Shown: piece by piece, positions 28,976-38,395 of the stretch
How positions within the stretch are numbered: the stretch's first letter is position 1
Layout: each line of letters starts with the position of its first letter
Assembly: GCF_003194385.1 (NCBI RefSeq)
Contig: NZ_LAPT01000015.1
Coordinates: 1 to 64,000 of the forward strand
From: Pokkaliibacter plantistimulans
GTDB taxonomy: Bacteria; Pseudomonadota; Gammaproteobacteria; Pseudomonadales; Balneatricaceae
Length of the DNA stretch: 64,000 nucleotides
Direction: 5' to 3'
Notes under the pieces: model-generated
What the model saw: only the letters and a program-made list of their open reading frames with translations
Databases searched by the model: none
Told to the model about the DNA's origin: nothing
Program-made: the position numbers and the translations under genes

Positions 28976-30412
28976 TTAGCGCATGTCTTTTTCCCATTGC
29001 TTCCACTCCTTAACCTCATTCTCCTTGGCATCCAGTAGATCGTTTTGTACCACGGTGATGCCGCGAGTACTCCTGGCATAACGGATCTGACGTTCAGCGT
29101 CTTCCCATGATGCCGTGCGCAGGAAATACTCAATGCGTGCGTCATGAATACCGAAGGTGTCCTTTAGTTTGCCGCGAACTTCTGACAGGTCATACCACAG
29201 ACCTGCTTGCTCGGGGTGGGTTGTGATCAGATCTTCTAAAAGTGCCCGGGCACTCTGGAGCTGGTTTTGATCCTCATAAATCTGGGCTAATAGACGGCCC
29301 AGCATAAGATTATCCGGAAACAGAGCCAGATGCTGTTTTAGATAACTGATGGCGCTCGCGCCCTGTCCACTTTCTGCAAGGTAGCGAGCGCGCAAGGCCT
29401 GAATCAGCAGGCTGTCGTGTTGATTTTGTTCAAGCCATTGTAGCTCACTGAGTGCGGCGGCTGGTTGTTTGCGCTCAATGTAAGTCAGTGCTAATCCGTA
29501 GTGGCCACCAGGATCACTCGGAAGCTCTTTGACCCGCGACTGGTAGTAGCTGAGAGTGGCCTGGTCAGCTTTGTTCAGCAGGACTCGAGCTCGCGCTTGC
29601 ATCATCAGAAAGCGGTTATCAGCCGTATGGGGGCGACGAGGGTAGGTTGCTGCACGTGCCTGAGAATCGGCAATACGCTTTTCTGTCAGTGGGTGACTCA
29701 ATAGCATCTCAGGTACCTTGGTGCTATTGCCGTAGTCTCGCTGCAGTTTGCTCAGCATGTCTGGCATGGCCTGAGGGTCAAATCCAGCGTTTGCTAAAAC
29801 GGCAATGCCAATCCGGTCCGCTTCTGCTTCATGCAGTCGGCTGAATGCCAGTGAGCGGCCCTGATTCGCTGCTAGCGACGAGGTGACCGCTGCTCCGCCC
29901 ACATCCGCGTTGCCGCTTGCGACCCCCGCCAGAATGCCAGCGATGGTGGCAGCTATCCAGTATGGGCGCTCACGTTCCTGCTGCGCGCGTTGCAGAGCGT
30001 AATGACGTTGACTTAGGTGACTAAGTTCATGCGCAAGCACGGAGGCAAGCTGGTCCTGATTGTCGGTGTACATCAACATCCCCGCGTTGATGCCAATAAG
30101 TGCGCCGGGTACGGCAAAGGCATTCAATTCTGTTGTATCCAGCACAACAACATTCAGATTTGTGTTGGGGAGATTGCTGTAAGGAGCCAGTTGATAGAGG
30201 ATGTCGGTCACGTAGGATTCGAGTGCCGGGTCATCCAGCGTGCTTCCACTTCCCAGCAACCGCCTTAACATGTAGTCGCCTATGCGATTTTCCTCGGTAA
30301 TCGATACACTGGCAGAGGAATAATCGCCCAATACCGGTAGGTTCAGATCGAGTGCATGCGCTGCTGTTGGCAAACAGCAGGTAGTAGCAAGAGCCAGCAA
30401 TAAATGGCGCAC
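28976..30412 (-). CDS. bepA: BepA-like M48 metalloprotease with TPR repeats
   Basis: BepA is a periplasmic zinc protease and chaperone that assists outer-membrane protein assembly at the BAM complex and degrades stalled substrates. The 478-residue precursor starts with GTG, preceded by GGAG 6 bases upstream. It has a signal peptide ending AAHA and the zinc motif HELSH (about residue 131) with a downstream EADRIGI motif. From about residue 300 it has TPR repeats. It is divergent from tusA. bamC lies in the same neighbourhood, consistent with an outer-membrane biogenesis theme. Confidence 0.93.
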   Translation of the reverse strand: MRHLLLALATTCCLPTAAHALDLNLPVLGDYSSASVSITEENRIGDYMLRRLLGSGSTLDDPALESYVTDILYQLAPYSNLPNTNLNVVVLDTTELNAFAVPGALIGINAGMLMYTDNQDQLASVLAHELSHLSQRHYALQRAQQERERPYWIAATIAGILAGVASGNADVGGAAVTSSLAANQGRSLAFSRLHEAEADRIGIAVLANAGFDPQAMPDMLSKLQRDYGNSTKVPEMLLSHPLTEKRIADSQARAATYPRRPHTADNRFLMMQARARVLLNKADQATLSYYQSRVKELPSDPGGHYGLALTYIERKQPAAALSELQWLEQNQHDSLLIQALRARYLAESGQGASAISYLKQHLALFPDNLMLGRLLAQIYEDQNQLQSARALLEDLITTHPEQAGLWYDLSEVRGKLKDTFGIHDARIEYFLRTASWEDAERQIRYARSTRGITVVQNDLLDAKENEVKEWKQWEKDMR

Positions 30413-30492
30413 ACTGTTTCTCCGTTTACAGGTCGTGAGGCAGTCTAACGAGTGAGTGAGACCGGCTCAATGGTGCGCGGGTGTCAAATTTT

Positions 30493-30501
30493 TGCTATAC
30501 A
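30493..30501 (+). promoter_or_regulatory. Candidate extended -10 for tusA
   Basis: TGCTATACA (30493-30501) fits the extended -10 form in the bepA-tusA divergent spacer, 50 bases before the tusA ATG. No -35 was recognised. Confidence 0.4.
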
Positions 30502-30550
30502 GGCGCCATGCAGCATCATGCATGGAATAAGTAAGGTGAGTGGCGGGGCA

Positions 30551-30790
30551 ATGGTGACAAGCAAAGAGCAAATGTTGGATGCGACCGGGTTGATGTGTCC
30601 TATGCCCCTGCTGAAAGCGAAGCAGGCCTTGCGTCAGCTGCAGGCTGGGCAAATATTACATGTAATGGCATCAGATGCTGGCTCATCGCGGGATATTCCC
30701 GTGTTCGTGCATCGAAGTGGGCATACGTTAAAGCGTAGTGAAGAAATCGGCGGTATTTTCCACTTCTGGATAGCCAAAGGGCTGGAGTAA
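30551..30790 (+). CDS. tusA: TusA-family sulfur carrier protein
   Basis: TusA-type proteins carry persulfide sulfur for tRNA 2-thiolation or molybdenum cofactor enzymes. The 79-residue protein has the family core LDATGLMCPMPLLKAKQAL with the sulfur-carrying Cys in CPxP, then a beta-alpha-beta body with SDAGSSRDIPVF. I placed the start at the ATG at 30551; upstream in-frame starts exist (30452, 30518) but lengthen the N-terminus beyond the family. It is followed 3 bases later by perM, whose ribosome binding site overlaps the tusA stop. Confidence 0.9.
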   Translation: MVTSKEQMLDATGLMCPMPLLKAKQALRQLQAGQILHVMASDAGSSRDIPVFVHRSGHTLKRSEEIGGIFHFWIAKGLE

Positions 30791-30793
30791 CTA

Positions 30794-31864
30794 ATGTTTG
30801 AGGTTCTGGGTCGGTGGATCGAGCGTCACTTCTCTAACGAAGAGGCGCTGGTGCTGTTCTTTCAATTGTTGATGGCGTTTCTGATTATTGTATTCATGGG
30901 AGGAATTCTAGCTCCTGTGTTTGCCAGTATTATCCTCGCTTTCTTATTACAGGGTGTGGTGAGTTGGATTGAGCGACGAGGTGTCAGGCATACATTTGCT
31001 GTCTCCCTGGTGTTTCTGGTCGCAGTCGGTCTGTTTTTTGGCTTCGTGGTGTTTTTGCTGCCGATTATCTGGGGGCAGTTCAATAATTTACTGAAGGAAC
31101 TGCCGCGCATGCTCAATGAAGGGCAGGCCTCATTAATGTTATTACCTGAAAAGTACCCGGATCTGATTTCTTCGGGGCAGGTCAAGAATTGGATATCACA
31201 AGCGACTGGGGAAGTAGGAAAGCTCGGTCAGCTGGTTGTGAGTTTTTCACTTTCATCGATTGCGAATTTAATGACGATGTTGGTTTACAGCGTGTTGGTG
31301 CCCATACTCATGTTCTTTTTCATGAAGGATGGCACGCTTATCACCCGTTGGTGGGCAGGTAACTTTCTCCCCAAGAAGCGTAAGCTCCTGAATCAGGTGT
31401 GGGTAGAAATGGATGCCCAGATATCAAATTACGTCAGGGGGAAAGTCATTGAGATTGTCATCGTGGGTATTGCTACTTACGTAGCATTCGCTCTTTTGGG
31501 GTTGAACTATGCCGCGCTGCTTGCGCTTCTTGTCGGGTTGTCGGTGGTCATTCCCTATATCGGCGCAGCTGTCGTGACCATCCCTGTAGCATTGATAGCC
31601 TATTTCCAGTGGGGTTGGTCCAATGACTTTGTCTGGCTAATGGTGGCGTACGGCATCATTCAGGCACTGGATGGAAATGTGCTGGTACCGCTGCTGTTTT
31701 CGGAAGCTGTCAATCTGCACCCCGTCGCTATCATTCTTGCTGTGTTGGTTTTTGGCGGAGTTTGGGGGCTCTGGGGGGTCTTCTTCGCAATTCCTCTGGC
31801 TACGCTGTGCAAAGCAGTATTACATGCCTGGCCTCGTTCCTCTGAGGTGGTGACATCGCAGTAG
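30794..31864 (+). CDS. perM: PerM/AI-2E-family inner-membrane transporter
   Basis: The 356-residue protein belongs to the AI-2E transporter (UPF0118) family. Six to eight hydrophobic helices are visible, with the family C-terminal block VGLSVVIPYIGAAVVTIPV and GIIQALDGNVLVPLLFSEAVNLHP. The substrate is not known for PerM. It is translationally close to tusA (GGAGTAACTAATG junction). It converges with bcp across a 96-base spacer that holds a long inverted repeat. Confidence 0.88.
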   Translation: MFEVLGRWIERHFSNEEALVLFFQLLMAFLIIVFMGGILAPVFASIILAFLLQGVVSWIERRGVRHTFAVSLVFLVAVGLFFGFVVFLLPIIWGQFNNLLKELPRMLNEGQASLMLLPEKYPDLISSGQVKNWISQATGEVGKLGQLVVSFSLSSIANLMTMLVYSVLVPILMFFFMKDGTLITRWWAGNFLPKKRKLLNQVWVEMDAQISNYVRGKVIEIVIVGIATYVAFALLGLNYAALLALLVGLSVVIPYIGAAVVTIPVALIAYFQWGWSNDFVWLMVAYGIIQALDGNVLVPLLFSEAVNLHPVAIILAVLVFGGVWGLWGVFFAIPLATLCKAVLHAWPRSSEVVTSQ

Positions 31865-31879
31865 ACATAGAGTGCTAGT

Positions 31880-31944
31880 ATGAAGTGCATCGATGGCGAC
31901 AATAGCTCTGTAAGATCAGTCAACGTGCCATCAATGCTCTTCAT
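31880..31944. repeat. Long inverted repeat, 18-bp arms, between perM and bcp
   Basis: The arms 31880-31897 and 31927-31944 match at 16 of 18 positions and enclose 29 bases. The repeat fills the convergent perM-bcp spacer. There is no T-run, so a classic terminator is not clear. It could act as a bidirectional mRNA 3'-end structure. Confidence 0.6.
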
Positions 31945-31960
31945 GCGACTTTCCGGAGGT

Positions 31961-32434
31961 TCAGCCTGCGTTGAGCGCCTGAGCTTGCTCCAGCACTTCT
32001 TTGACATGGTCTTTGACTTTGACCTTGCGCCATTCTTTCTGCAATGTGCCTTCTGCATCAATAAGGAAGGTGCTGCGCTCTACACCGAGGCTTTCACGCC
32101 CATACATTTTTTTCAGTTTGATAACATCGAATAGCTGGCAAAGACTTTCGTCATGGTCGCTGATCAGCGCAAAGGGGAAGTTCTGTTTTTGACAAAAATT
32201 TTCGTGGCTCTTCAAACTATCGCGAGAAACACCAAAAACTACAGTATTTGCCGCAATAAACTGCTGATGGTAATCGCGGAAATCCTGACCTTCAGTGGTG
32301 CAACCTGGGGTGTTGTCCTTGGGGTAAAAATAGATAACCACTTGCTTCCCTTTCAGTTCCTCCAGCGATACGGTTCCCTGAGTGCTGATGGCTGTAAATG
32401 CAGGCACTGGCTGGTCAATGACGACTTTACTCAT
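31961..32434 (-). CDS. bcp: Thioredoxin-dependent thiol peroxidase Bcp (PrxQ)
   Basis: Bcp reduces hydroperoxides with electrons from thioredoxin. The 157-residue protein carries the peroxidatic Cys in KDNTPGCTTEGQDFRD (about residue 46). A Cys five positions later, which PrxQ-type enzymes often have, is missing (GCTTEGQDF), so it probably behaves as a 1-Cys form or uses a distant Cys. A good AGGAAAG site precedes the ATG. It is divergent from dapA, as in pseudomonads. Confidence 0.95.
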   Translation of the reverse strand: MSKVVIDQPVPAFTAISTQGTVSLEELKGKQVVIYFYPKDNTPGCTTEGQDFRDYHQQFIAANTVVFGVSRDSLKSHENFCQKQNFPFALISDHDESLCQLFDVIKLKKMYGRESLGVERSTFLIDAEGTLQKEWRKVKVKDHVKEVLEQAQALNAG

Positions 32435-32686
32435 CTTTCCTGTTCTCCCTAAAAATACCTTACAAAAGACGGTTTATACTGGGGGCGCCTTGGGCAATTG
32501 CAACCTGCTAATTGGCTTGCCTTTGCTTGTTCGTGCTTTAGAATGAGGCGGCGATTTGATGTGGGTTGCCATTGTTGGTTCTGAGCATCTCACTCAGCCT
32601 ATGCAGCTACACGACAGAACAGTGTACGCTGAGTTTCAGGGAGTAGATCTCTGCTTGCAGAAAATCCGCTCAGTAATGGAGTCATC

Positions 32687-33565
32687 ATGATTAAAGGTAG
32701 CCTGGTTGCACTGGTCACTCCCATGACCTCTATGGGGGATGTTGACTGGGCAATGCTTGACCGGCTAGTCGAACTCCATATTGAGGCCGGTACTAGTGCT
32801 ATTGTTGCCGTCGGGACGACGGGTGAGTCTGCTACATTAGACAATGACGAGCATCTGGCTGTGATCAGTAGGGTAGTCCGGCGTGCTGGTGGTCGTATTC
32901 ACGTAATGGCGGGTACGGGTGCCAATGCCACCTCTGAAGCAGTGGCGCTGACACGAGCGGCTGCGCATGCTGGTGCTGATAGCTGTTTGTCTGTTGTTCC
33001 TTACTACAACAAGCCTACTCAGGAAGGTCTTTATCAGCATTTTTCCGCTATCGCTGTGGCGGCGGACATCGATCTTTATCTTTACAATGTTCCAGGGCGA
33101 ACTGTGTGCGACATGCTACCGCAGACAGTGGTTCGGCTAGCTGAGGATGTGCCAAATATCGTTGGGCTAAAAGATGCCACAGGTAATCTGGAACGTGCAC
33201 GGTGGCTGTTGGGGCATCTGCCAGAGGAATTTGTCCTGTATTCTGGAGATGATGCCACCGCGCTAGATTTTATTCTGTTGGGTGGTCAGGGCAGTATCTC
33301 TGTGACAGCCAACGTGGCACCTGCGTTGATGGCCGATATGTGTCGTCATGCGCTGCAAGGCAATGTGAATGAAGCCCGCATCATCAACGAAAAGTTGATG
33401 CCACTGCACCAAAATCTGTTTGTCGAGTCTAATCCAATTCCAGTGAAATGGGCTATGGCTGAGCTGGACATGATTCAGACTGGTATACGTTTGCCCCTCA
33501 CTACTCTCTCTAACCAGTACCATGACCTCGTCCGACAGGCGCTGGCTCATGCAGGTCTTATTTAA
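32687..33565 (+). CDS. dapA: 4-hydroxy-tetrahydrodipicolinate synthase
   Basis: DapA condenses pyruvate with aspartate semialdehyde at the entry to lysine and diaminopimelate synthesis. The 292-residue TIM barrel has GTTGESATL (substrate loop), the catalytic Tyr in YNVPGRT and the Schiff-base Lys in VGLKDATGN (about residue 161). TGGAG lies before the ATG. bamC follows 10 bases after the stop, so the two are likely co-transcribed. Confidence 0.98.
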   Translation: MIKGSLVALVTPMTSMGDVDWAMLDRLVELHIEAGTSAIVAVGTTGESATLDNDEHLAVISRVVRRAGGRIHVMAGTGANATSEAVALTRAAAHAGADSCLSVVPYYNKPTQEGLYQHFSAIAVAADIDLYLYNVPGRTVCDMLPQTVVRLAEDVPNIVGLKDATGNLERARWLLGHLPEEFVLYSGDDATALDFILLGGQGSISVTANVAPALMADMCRHALQGNVNEARIINEKLMPLHQNLFVESNPIPVKWAMAELDMIQTGIRLPLTTLSNQYHDLVRQALAHAGLI

Positions 33566-33575
33566 GGAGTACCTA

Positions 33576-34985
33576 GTGTCGTCTACTTTCACTAAGGTTC
33601 TGATCGCGACTGCTATTGGCAGTTTGCTGGCTGGCTGTGGGAGCAATCAGCAGAAAGAAAAAGCCAACCAGCAAGGCTTTTTTCAGGATAAGTTGACCAA
33701 ATATCAGCAATCGCAGGTGCTGCCTCCATTGCAGGTGCCTCAGCATCTTCAGGCAACGACGTCCAATCTGGAAAATATTTATCCAGTTACCAACGTAGAT
33801 AAAACCGGCTCGAAAAGTGAGCAATACAGCCGTGCACCACGCCCTGCGTTCTTTTATGCAGAAGTGGGTAACGACGAGGTCTATATGAATCGTGCCGATG
33901 GAGAAAAGTACATCTCCGTTGCCGATGCACCAGCTCAGGTATGGCCTCGTATGTTGCAGTACTTTGAGTACAACGGCATCAAGCTTGATAAGAAAGATCC
34001 TGCCGATGGCGTAATGGAAACCCAGTGGCTGGTCAGAGATGACAATGCTCCCGGCTTCGTTGATAACCTGTTGTCCTACATTTACCTGACCAGTGATCAG
34101 CGTAATGCCGACAAGCTGCGTGTCGAGTTGCGTCCTATCGATGGTGGGCGTACCGAAATTCGCGTCAAGCACTATGCCGTTAACATCAAGGAATATGAGT
34201 CAGGTAAGGCTGTAGCTGACTGGTCAAAGCCTGACAGTACCCTGAGCTACAAAAATCAGGTTATGTATGAAATCCTGAGTTACCTGAGCTCAGCTAAAGA
34301 TGAGCAGTCTGCCATCAGCTATCTGGATCAGCAGCGCAAGCAGAAGGAAGACCATCAGGCACTGATGGGACAGAACGAGCGTGGCTATCCGGTATTGCAG
34401 ATTCAAACTGGTATGGACTCTGCGTGGGAGTCGCTGAACTCTGCGTTGAATCGAGCCAACTTTGATGTCGGTACTCGTGATCGTGACACCGGTATTTTCT
34501 ATCTGACTTATACCACGACCCTGCAGATGCAGGAGCACAAGAAGGGGTTCTTCGAGTGGCTGCATTCTGACAAGGAACCCATCACGCTAAGCTCCGACAC
34601 TATCGGCAAGATTCTGGGTGTATCTTCTGATGGGAAGAAAAAGGTCGTCAAATACTCCTCTCAGACTAGTGAGAATCCTGATGCGGCTATCAGCAAGGAT
34701 GATGCACTGGCGCAGATGGATGGTTACAAGATCTGGTTGGGTGGCCGGGTTATCTATGTTTTCCGCAAGGGGCAGGATAACGTCGGATTCTGGGATAAAC
34801 AGTCTGGTACCTACAAGCATACAGGTCGCTATCAATTGCGCCTGAGCCGTACCCGTCAGGGGGTGTTGGTATCCGTTTACACTGATAAGGACACCTTGGC
34901 GACACCAGAGGTTGCTGAGGAAATGTTGTGGAAGCTGAAAAATCAGATGGTTGAAGTGGCTGACAAAAGTGCTTCAGGGTCCTGA
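33576..34985 (+). CDS. bamC: Outer-membrane assembly lipoprotein BamC, long form
   Basis: BamC is an accessory lipoprotein of the BAM complex. The 469-residue product starts at the GTG at 33576 with TAAGGAG 7 bases upstream. Its signal peptide has the lipobox LLAGC. An unstructured N-terminal segment and two helix-grip domains follow (about residues 100-235 and 265-460). E. coli BamC has 344 residues, so this is clearly longer, with extra sequence between and within the grip domains (for example MQEHKKGFFEWL and the stretch before DDALAQMDGYKIW). Its place after dapA is the usual one. Confidence 0.9.
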   Translation: MSSTFTKVLIATAIGSLLAGCGSNQQKEKANQQGFFQDKLTKYQQSQVLPPLQVPQHLQATTSNLENIYPVTNVDKTGSKSEQYSRAPRPAFFYAEVGNDEVYMNRADGEKYISVADAPAQVWPRMLQYFEYNGIKLDKKDPADGVMETQWLVRDDNAPGFVDNLLSYIYLTSDQRNADKLRVELRPIDGGRTEIRVKHYAVNIKEYESGKAVADWSKPDSTLSYKNQVMYEILSYLSSAKDEQSAISYLDQQRKQKEDHQALMGQNERGYPVLQIQTGMDSAWESLNSALNRANFDVGTRDRDTGIFYLTYTTTLQMQEHKKGFFEWLHSDKEPITLSSDTIGKILGVSSDGKKKVVKYSSQTSENPDAAISKDDALAQMDGYKIWLGGRVIYVFRKGQDNVGFWDKQSGTYKHTGRYQLRLSRTRQGVLVSVYTDKDTLATPEVAEEMLWKLKNQMVEVADKSASGS

Positions 34986-35014
34986 TTTTCAGATCGTTAT
35001 ATCTTGACTACAGG

Positions 35015-35041
35015 CCGCTTGCCTTTGGCGAGCGGTTTTTT
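35015..35041 (+). terminator. Terminator after bamC
   Basis: CCGCTTGCC (35015-35023) and GGCGAGCGG (35027-35035) pair with one U-G wobble and are followed by six T. It separates dapA-bamC from purC. Confidence 0.85.
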
Positions 35042-35085
35042 ATTTAACGCTCTAGCGACGTATTTAAGTTTAAGTGGAGATGACC

Positions 35086-35802
35086 ATGGAAAAGCGTGCA
35101 CAGCTTTATGCGGGCAAAGCCAAGTCCGTGTATGAAACCGACGATCATGATCTGTTGATCATGCTGTTCCGTGACGACACTTCTGCCTTTGACGGCAAGA
35201 AGATTGATCAGCTGGACCGCAAAGGAATGGTGAACAACAAGTTCAACGCATTCATCATGGAAAAGTTGGCTGCTGCAGGCATTCCTTGTCACTTTGTTAA
35301 GCGTCTGTCGGATACCGAAAGCGTTGTTAAGCGCCTGGACATGATGCCAATCGAATGTGTTGTGCGTAACATCGCCGCAGGTGGATTGGTTCGCCGTCTG
35401 GGTGTTGAGGAAGGAAAAGAGCTGAATCCACCCACATTTGAGCTGTTCCTGAAGAACGATGCGCTGGGTGATCCCATGATCAACGAGTCTTATGTTGAGG
35501 CCTTTGGTTGGGCTAAGTCGGAGCATCTGGCCAAGGCCAAAGAGCTGACTTTCCAGGTCAATACCGTGCTCAAGAAACTGTTCCTTGATGCTGGTATTTT
35601 ATTGGTCGACTACAAGTTGGAGTTTGGCGTGTTTAAGGGCGAAGTGGTGCTGGGTGATGAGTTCAGCCCGGACGGTTGCCGTTTGTGGGATGCCGAAACC
35701 CGTAAGAAGTTGGACAAGGACCGCTTCCGTCAGGGCCTGGGTAATGTTATCGAAGCCTACGAAGAAGTGGGTAAGCGCCTCGGTATTGATTTCGACAACT
35801 GA
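35086..35802 (+). CDS. purC: Phosphoribosylaminoimidazole-succinocarboxamide synthase
   Basis: PurC makes SAICAR from CAIR, aspartate and ATP in purine synthesis. The 238-residue protein starts [20 protein letters not shown], has the nucleotide-binding [12 protein letters not shown] segment, [17 protein letters not shown] and the C-terminal [16 protein letters not shown] chose the ATG at 35086 because GGAG lies 7 bases upstream; ATG 35080 and GTG 35074 are in frame but less typical. Confidence 0.98.
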   Translation: MEKRAQLYAGKAKSVYETDDHDLLIMLFRDDTSAFDGKKIDQLDRKGMVNNKFNAFIMEKLAAAGIPCHFVKRLSDTESVVKRLDMMPIECVVRNIAAGGLVRRLGVEEGKELNPPTFELFLKNDALGDPMINESYVEAFGWAKSEHLAKAKELTFQVNTVLKKLFLDAGILLVDYKLEFGVFKGEVVLGDEFSPDGCRLWDAETRKKLDKDRFRQGLGNVIEAYEEVGKRLGIDFDN

Positions 35803-35840
35803 TATGACAATCGGGGCTGCATAAGCCTCGGTGGATGAGC

Positions 35841-35874
35841 AAAGCCCTGACTATCAGTGTAGTCAGGGCTTTTT
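35841..35874 (+). terminator. Strong terminator after purC
   Basis: Thirteen-base perfect arms (AAAGCCCTGACTA and its complement) enclose a 6-base loop and are followed by TTTTTC. Confidence 0.92.
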
Positions 35875-35991
35875 CATTTTAGAGGAGTCCAGACTGGGCT
35901 TCTTGCATGGGCAGGTAAGTGCGACACCATGCCGCATAGTGGTTTTGGTACCTGAGAGTAGACTGCATCCATCTTTCGTTGGATCTTTACT

Positions 35992-36483
35992 ATGACTATC
36001 AAACCCCTTTTCCTGTTTAGTGCTCTTCTTGTCAGTTCTGCAGCCTTCGCCCACATAACGCTGGAGCAACCGAGCGCGCCGGCTGGCAGCTACTATAAGG
36101 CAACCTTTCGTGTTCCTCATGGTTGCGAGGGACTCTCCACGACGGGGATTACCATCGAATTCCCGGATGCCTTCCATAAAGTACACCCCATGCCTAAAAC
36201 GGGATGGGTACTCAGTACTATGCCACGTAAAGAAATACATGAGCCCGCAAGTGTAAGCTGGAAAGAGGGCTCTTTACCCAACGAGTGGTACGACGAGTTT
36301 GTTGTGCGCGGGCAGTTGGCCAAAGACGCTCCTGAACTACTGAGTTTTACTGTTCTGCAGCAATGTGGTGATGTAGTTGAGAAATGGGATCAGCCTATGC
36401 CTGCCGACGAGCATGCAGCAGAGCCCGAGTATCCCGCGCTAGTATTGCATGTCACTGCGCAACCAACTGAGCATCACCACTAG
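35992..36483 (+). CDS. YcnI-like (DUF1775) periplasmic copper-binding protein
   Basis: YcnI-family proteins bind copper through the amino group and side chain of the mature N-terminal His. The 163-residue precursor has a signal peptide ending SSAAFA. Cleavage leaves His first (HITLEQPSAPAGSYYKATF), followed by the conserved PHGCEG and KTGW, whose Trp is part of the family site. It ends in HHH and lacks the C-terminal membrane anchor of the Bacillus protein. No copper exporter or regulator is adjacent, so it appears to be a stand-alone gene. Confidence 0.85.
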   Translation: MTIKPLFLFSALLVSSAAFAHITLEQPSAPAGSYYKATFRVPHGCEGLSTTGITIEFPDAFHKVHPMPKTGWVLSTMPRKEIHEPASVSWKEGSLPNEWYDEFVVRGQLAKDAPELLSFTVLQQCGDVVEKWDQPMPADEHAAEPEYPALVLHVTAQPTEHHH

Positions 36484-36558
36484 ACTGGGGGCTTTGTTGT
36501 GCAGTGGTGTGCGAATGTACCGTAAGCACGTTCCGCCTTTGCGGTGGTACGTGACTGA

Positions 36559-36597
36559 TGCGATAAAATGAAATCGGCCTGCAATTGCAGGCCGATT
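36559..36597 (-). terminator. Terminator of nhaB (26-bp perfect palindrome)
   Basis: Bases 36572-36597 form a perfect palindrome (13-bp arms centred on AATT). On the minus strand it is followed by TTTCATTTTAT, so it fits a terminator 28 bases after the nhaB stop. Confidence 0.7.
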
Positions 36598-36625
36598 GGT
36601 ATTGGCGTCGATGCTTGAACAGGTG

Positions 36626-38134
36626 TTACAGCAGCAAGGTGACCGCAAGCAGACCAGTAAGAGACATCACAATGGTGTAGGGGAGTGCCATCACTACCAT
36701 GGTGCCATAAGAAAGGCGGATCAGAGGTGCGACGGCGGAGGTCAGCAGGAACAAGAACGCGGCCTGTCCATTAGGGGTTGCTACACTGGGTATGTTGGTG
36801 CCGGTGTTTATGGCGACAGCCAGTTTATCGAAATGCTCACGGCTGATATCGCCATGATGCAACGCATCCAGTACCTCGTTGATATAGACGGTCGCCACGA
36901 AGACATTGTCGCTGATGGCGGATAACAGGCCGTTGGCAATGAAGAAGATGCCTGGCTGAGCATGCAGATCCTGCTGCAGTACCCAGTGGATGATGGGCTG
37001 AAACAGATGCTGCTCATGGATGATAGAGACAATCGAGAAGAACACTACCAGAAGCGCAGTGAAAGGGAGTGCTTCTTCAAATGAACGGCCAATCTGATGT
37101 TCGTCAGTAATGCCATTGAGAGCGGTCAGCAGAATAATAACCATAAGACCGATCAGACCGACTTCTGCCAGATGCAGTGCCAGTGACAGGATCAGGATGA
37201 TCGCCACAATACCCTGAACGCATAGAATCAGACGATCACGATCAGTACGCTTGGCATCTTCGATATTGGCAAACTCCTGAAGAATAGTGCGAACGTTGTC
37301 AGGCAGAGTCTCGCCGTAACCAAAGAGTTTAAGTTTCTCCAGCAAGACACAGGTCACGAGACCCAGCACCAGTACCGGCATTGTGACTGGGGCCATGTTG
37401 ATAAAGAACTGGGCGAAGTGCCATCCCGCTTTTTCAGCAATCAGCAGGTTTTGTGGTTCACCTACCAGGGTGCAAACGCCACCCAGCGCTGTACCTACTG
37501 CACCATGCATCAACAAACTGCGCAGGAAAGAGCGGAAACGCTCCAGATCTGCCGAGTGACTGGAGCCTACCCCAACGTCATCAGAATGATCGTGATCATC
37601 AGGGTGATGCAGCACCTTGCCGGAGGCAACCCGGTGATAGACGGCATAGAAGCCTACGCATACGCTGATCAGTACCGCTGTTACGGTCAGAGCGTCCAGG
37701 AACGCAGAGAGGAAGGCGGAGGAAATGGAGAACAGCAGTGCCAGACTGGTCTTGGATTTTACCTTTAGCAAGATCTGTGTGAAGGCGGTCAGCAGCATCG
37801 ACTTCATGAAATAGATGCCTGCCACCATAAACATCAGCAGCAGAATGACGGCGAGGTTGTTACTTACCTCTTCGTAGACGCTTTCGGCTGACGTCATGCC
37901 GATGACAATCGCCTCCAGTGCCAGCAACCCTCCTGGCTGGAGTGGGTAGCATTTCAATGCTAAAGCAAGGGTGAAGATGAATTCAAAGATCAGAATCCAG
38001 CCGGTCGTGACCGGGCCGACGACATGGAGCAGGATCGGATTGGCAACCAGAAAGCAGATGATGGCCTGCTTGTACCAAACCGGGGAGTTGCCCAGGAAAT
38101 TTCGAAAAAGAGCCTGAGTGAGTTGTCCTGCCAT
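36626..38134 (-). CDS. nhaB: Na+/H+ antiporter NhaB
   Basis: NhaB exports sodium in exchange for protons and supports growth in saline media. The 502-residue protein (E. coli 513) starts with the family segment [16 protein letters not shown], followed by about 12 hydrophobic helices. Conserved blocks [10 protein letters not shown] and [14 protein letters not shown] are present, as is [18 protein letters not shown] near the C-terminus. Its presence fits a marine or halotolerant lifestyle. It is divergent from nudC. Confidence 0.96.
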   Translation of the reverse strand: MAGQLTQALFRNFLGNSPVWYKQAIICFLVANPILLHVVGPVTTGWILIFEFIFTLALALKCYPLQPGGLLALEAIVIGMTSAESVYEEVSNNLAVILLLMFMVAGIYFMKSMLLTAFTQILLKVKSKTSLALLFSISSAFLSAFLDALTVTAVLISVCVGFYAVYHRVASGKVLHHPDDHDHSDDVGVGSSHSADLERFRSFLRSLLMHGAVGTALGGVCTLVGEPQNLLIAEKAGWHFAQFFINMAPVTMPVLVLGLVTCVLLEKLKLFGYGETLPDNVRTILQEFANIEDAKRTDRDRLILCVQGIVAIILILSLALHLAEVGLIGLMVIILLTALNGITDEHQIGRSFEEALPFTALLVVFFSIVSIIHEQHLFQPIIHWVLQQDLHAQPGIFFIANGLLSAISDNVFVATVYINEVLDALHHGDISREHFDKLAVAINTGTNIPSVATPNGQAAFLFLLTSAVAPLIRLSYGTMVVMALPYTIVMSLTGLLAVTLLL

Positions 38135-38395
38135 TGGTCGCTATATCCTGTAGTGAGATTTCTATTCTGCCTGACGCGTATCAACTGCGGGGCAAGCCTA
38201 GCAACTTACAAAAAATGAAGAAAGTAATTTTGCAGCATAGTCAAAGGCTGCACTATGTCGACTTATAGTCCCTGTCTGTTGACTTCCTCAGGTGAACATG
38301 GAGGAATCCTGTCACAGCAACTTCGACCTGTCATGATTGCGTGGCGTCGCAAGGTAAATGAAGGTCTTTTTTGTCACGTAAGGTAGGAGTGCATA

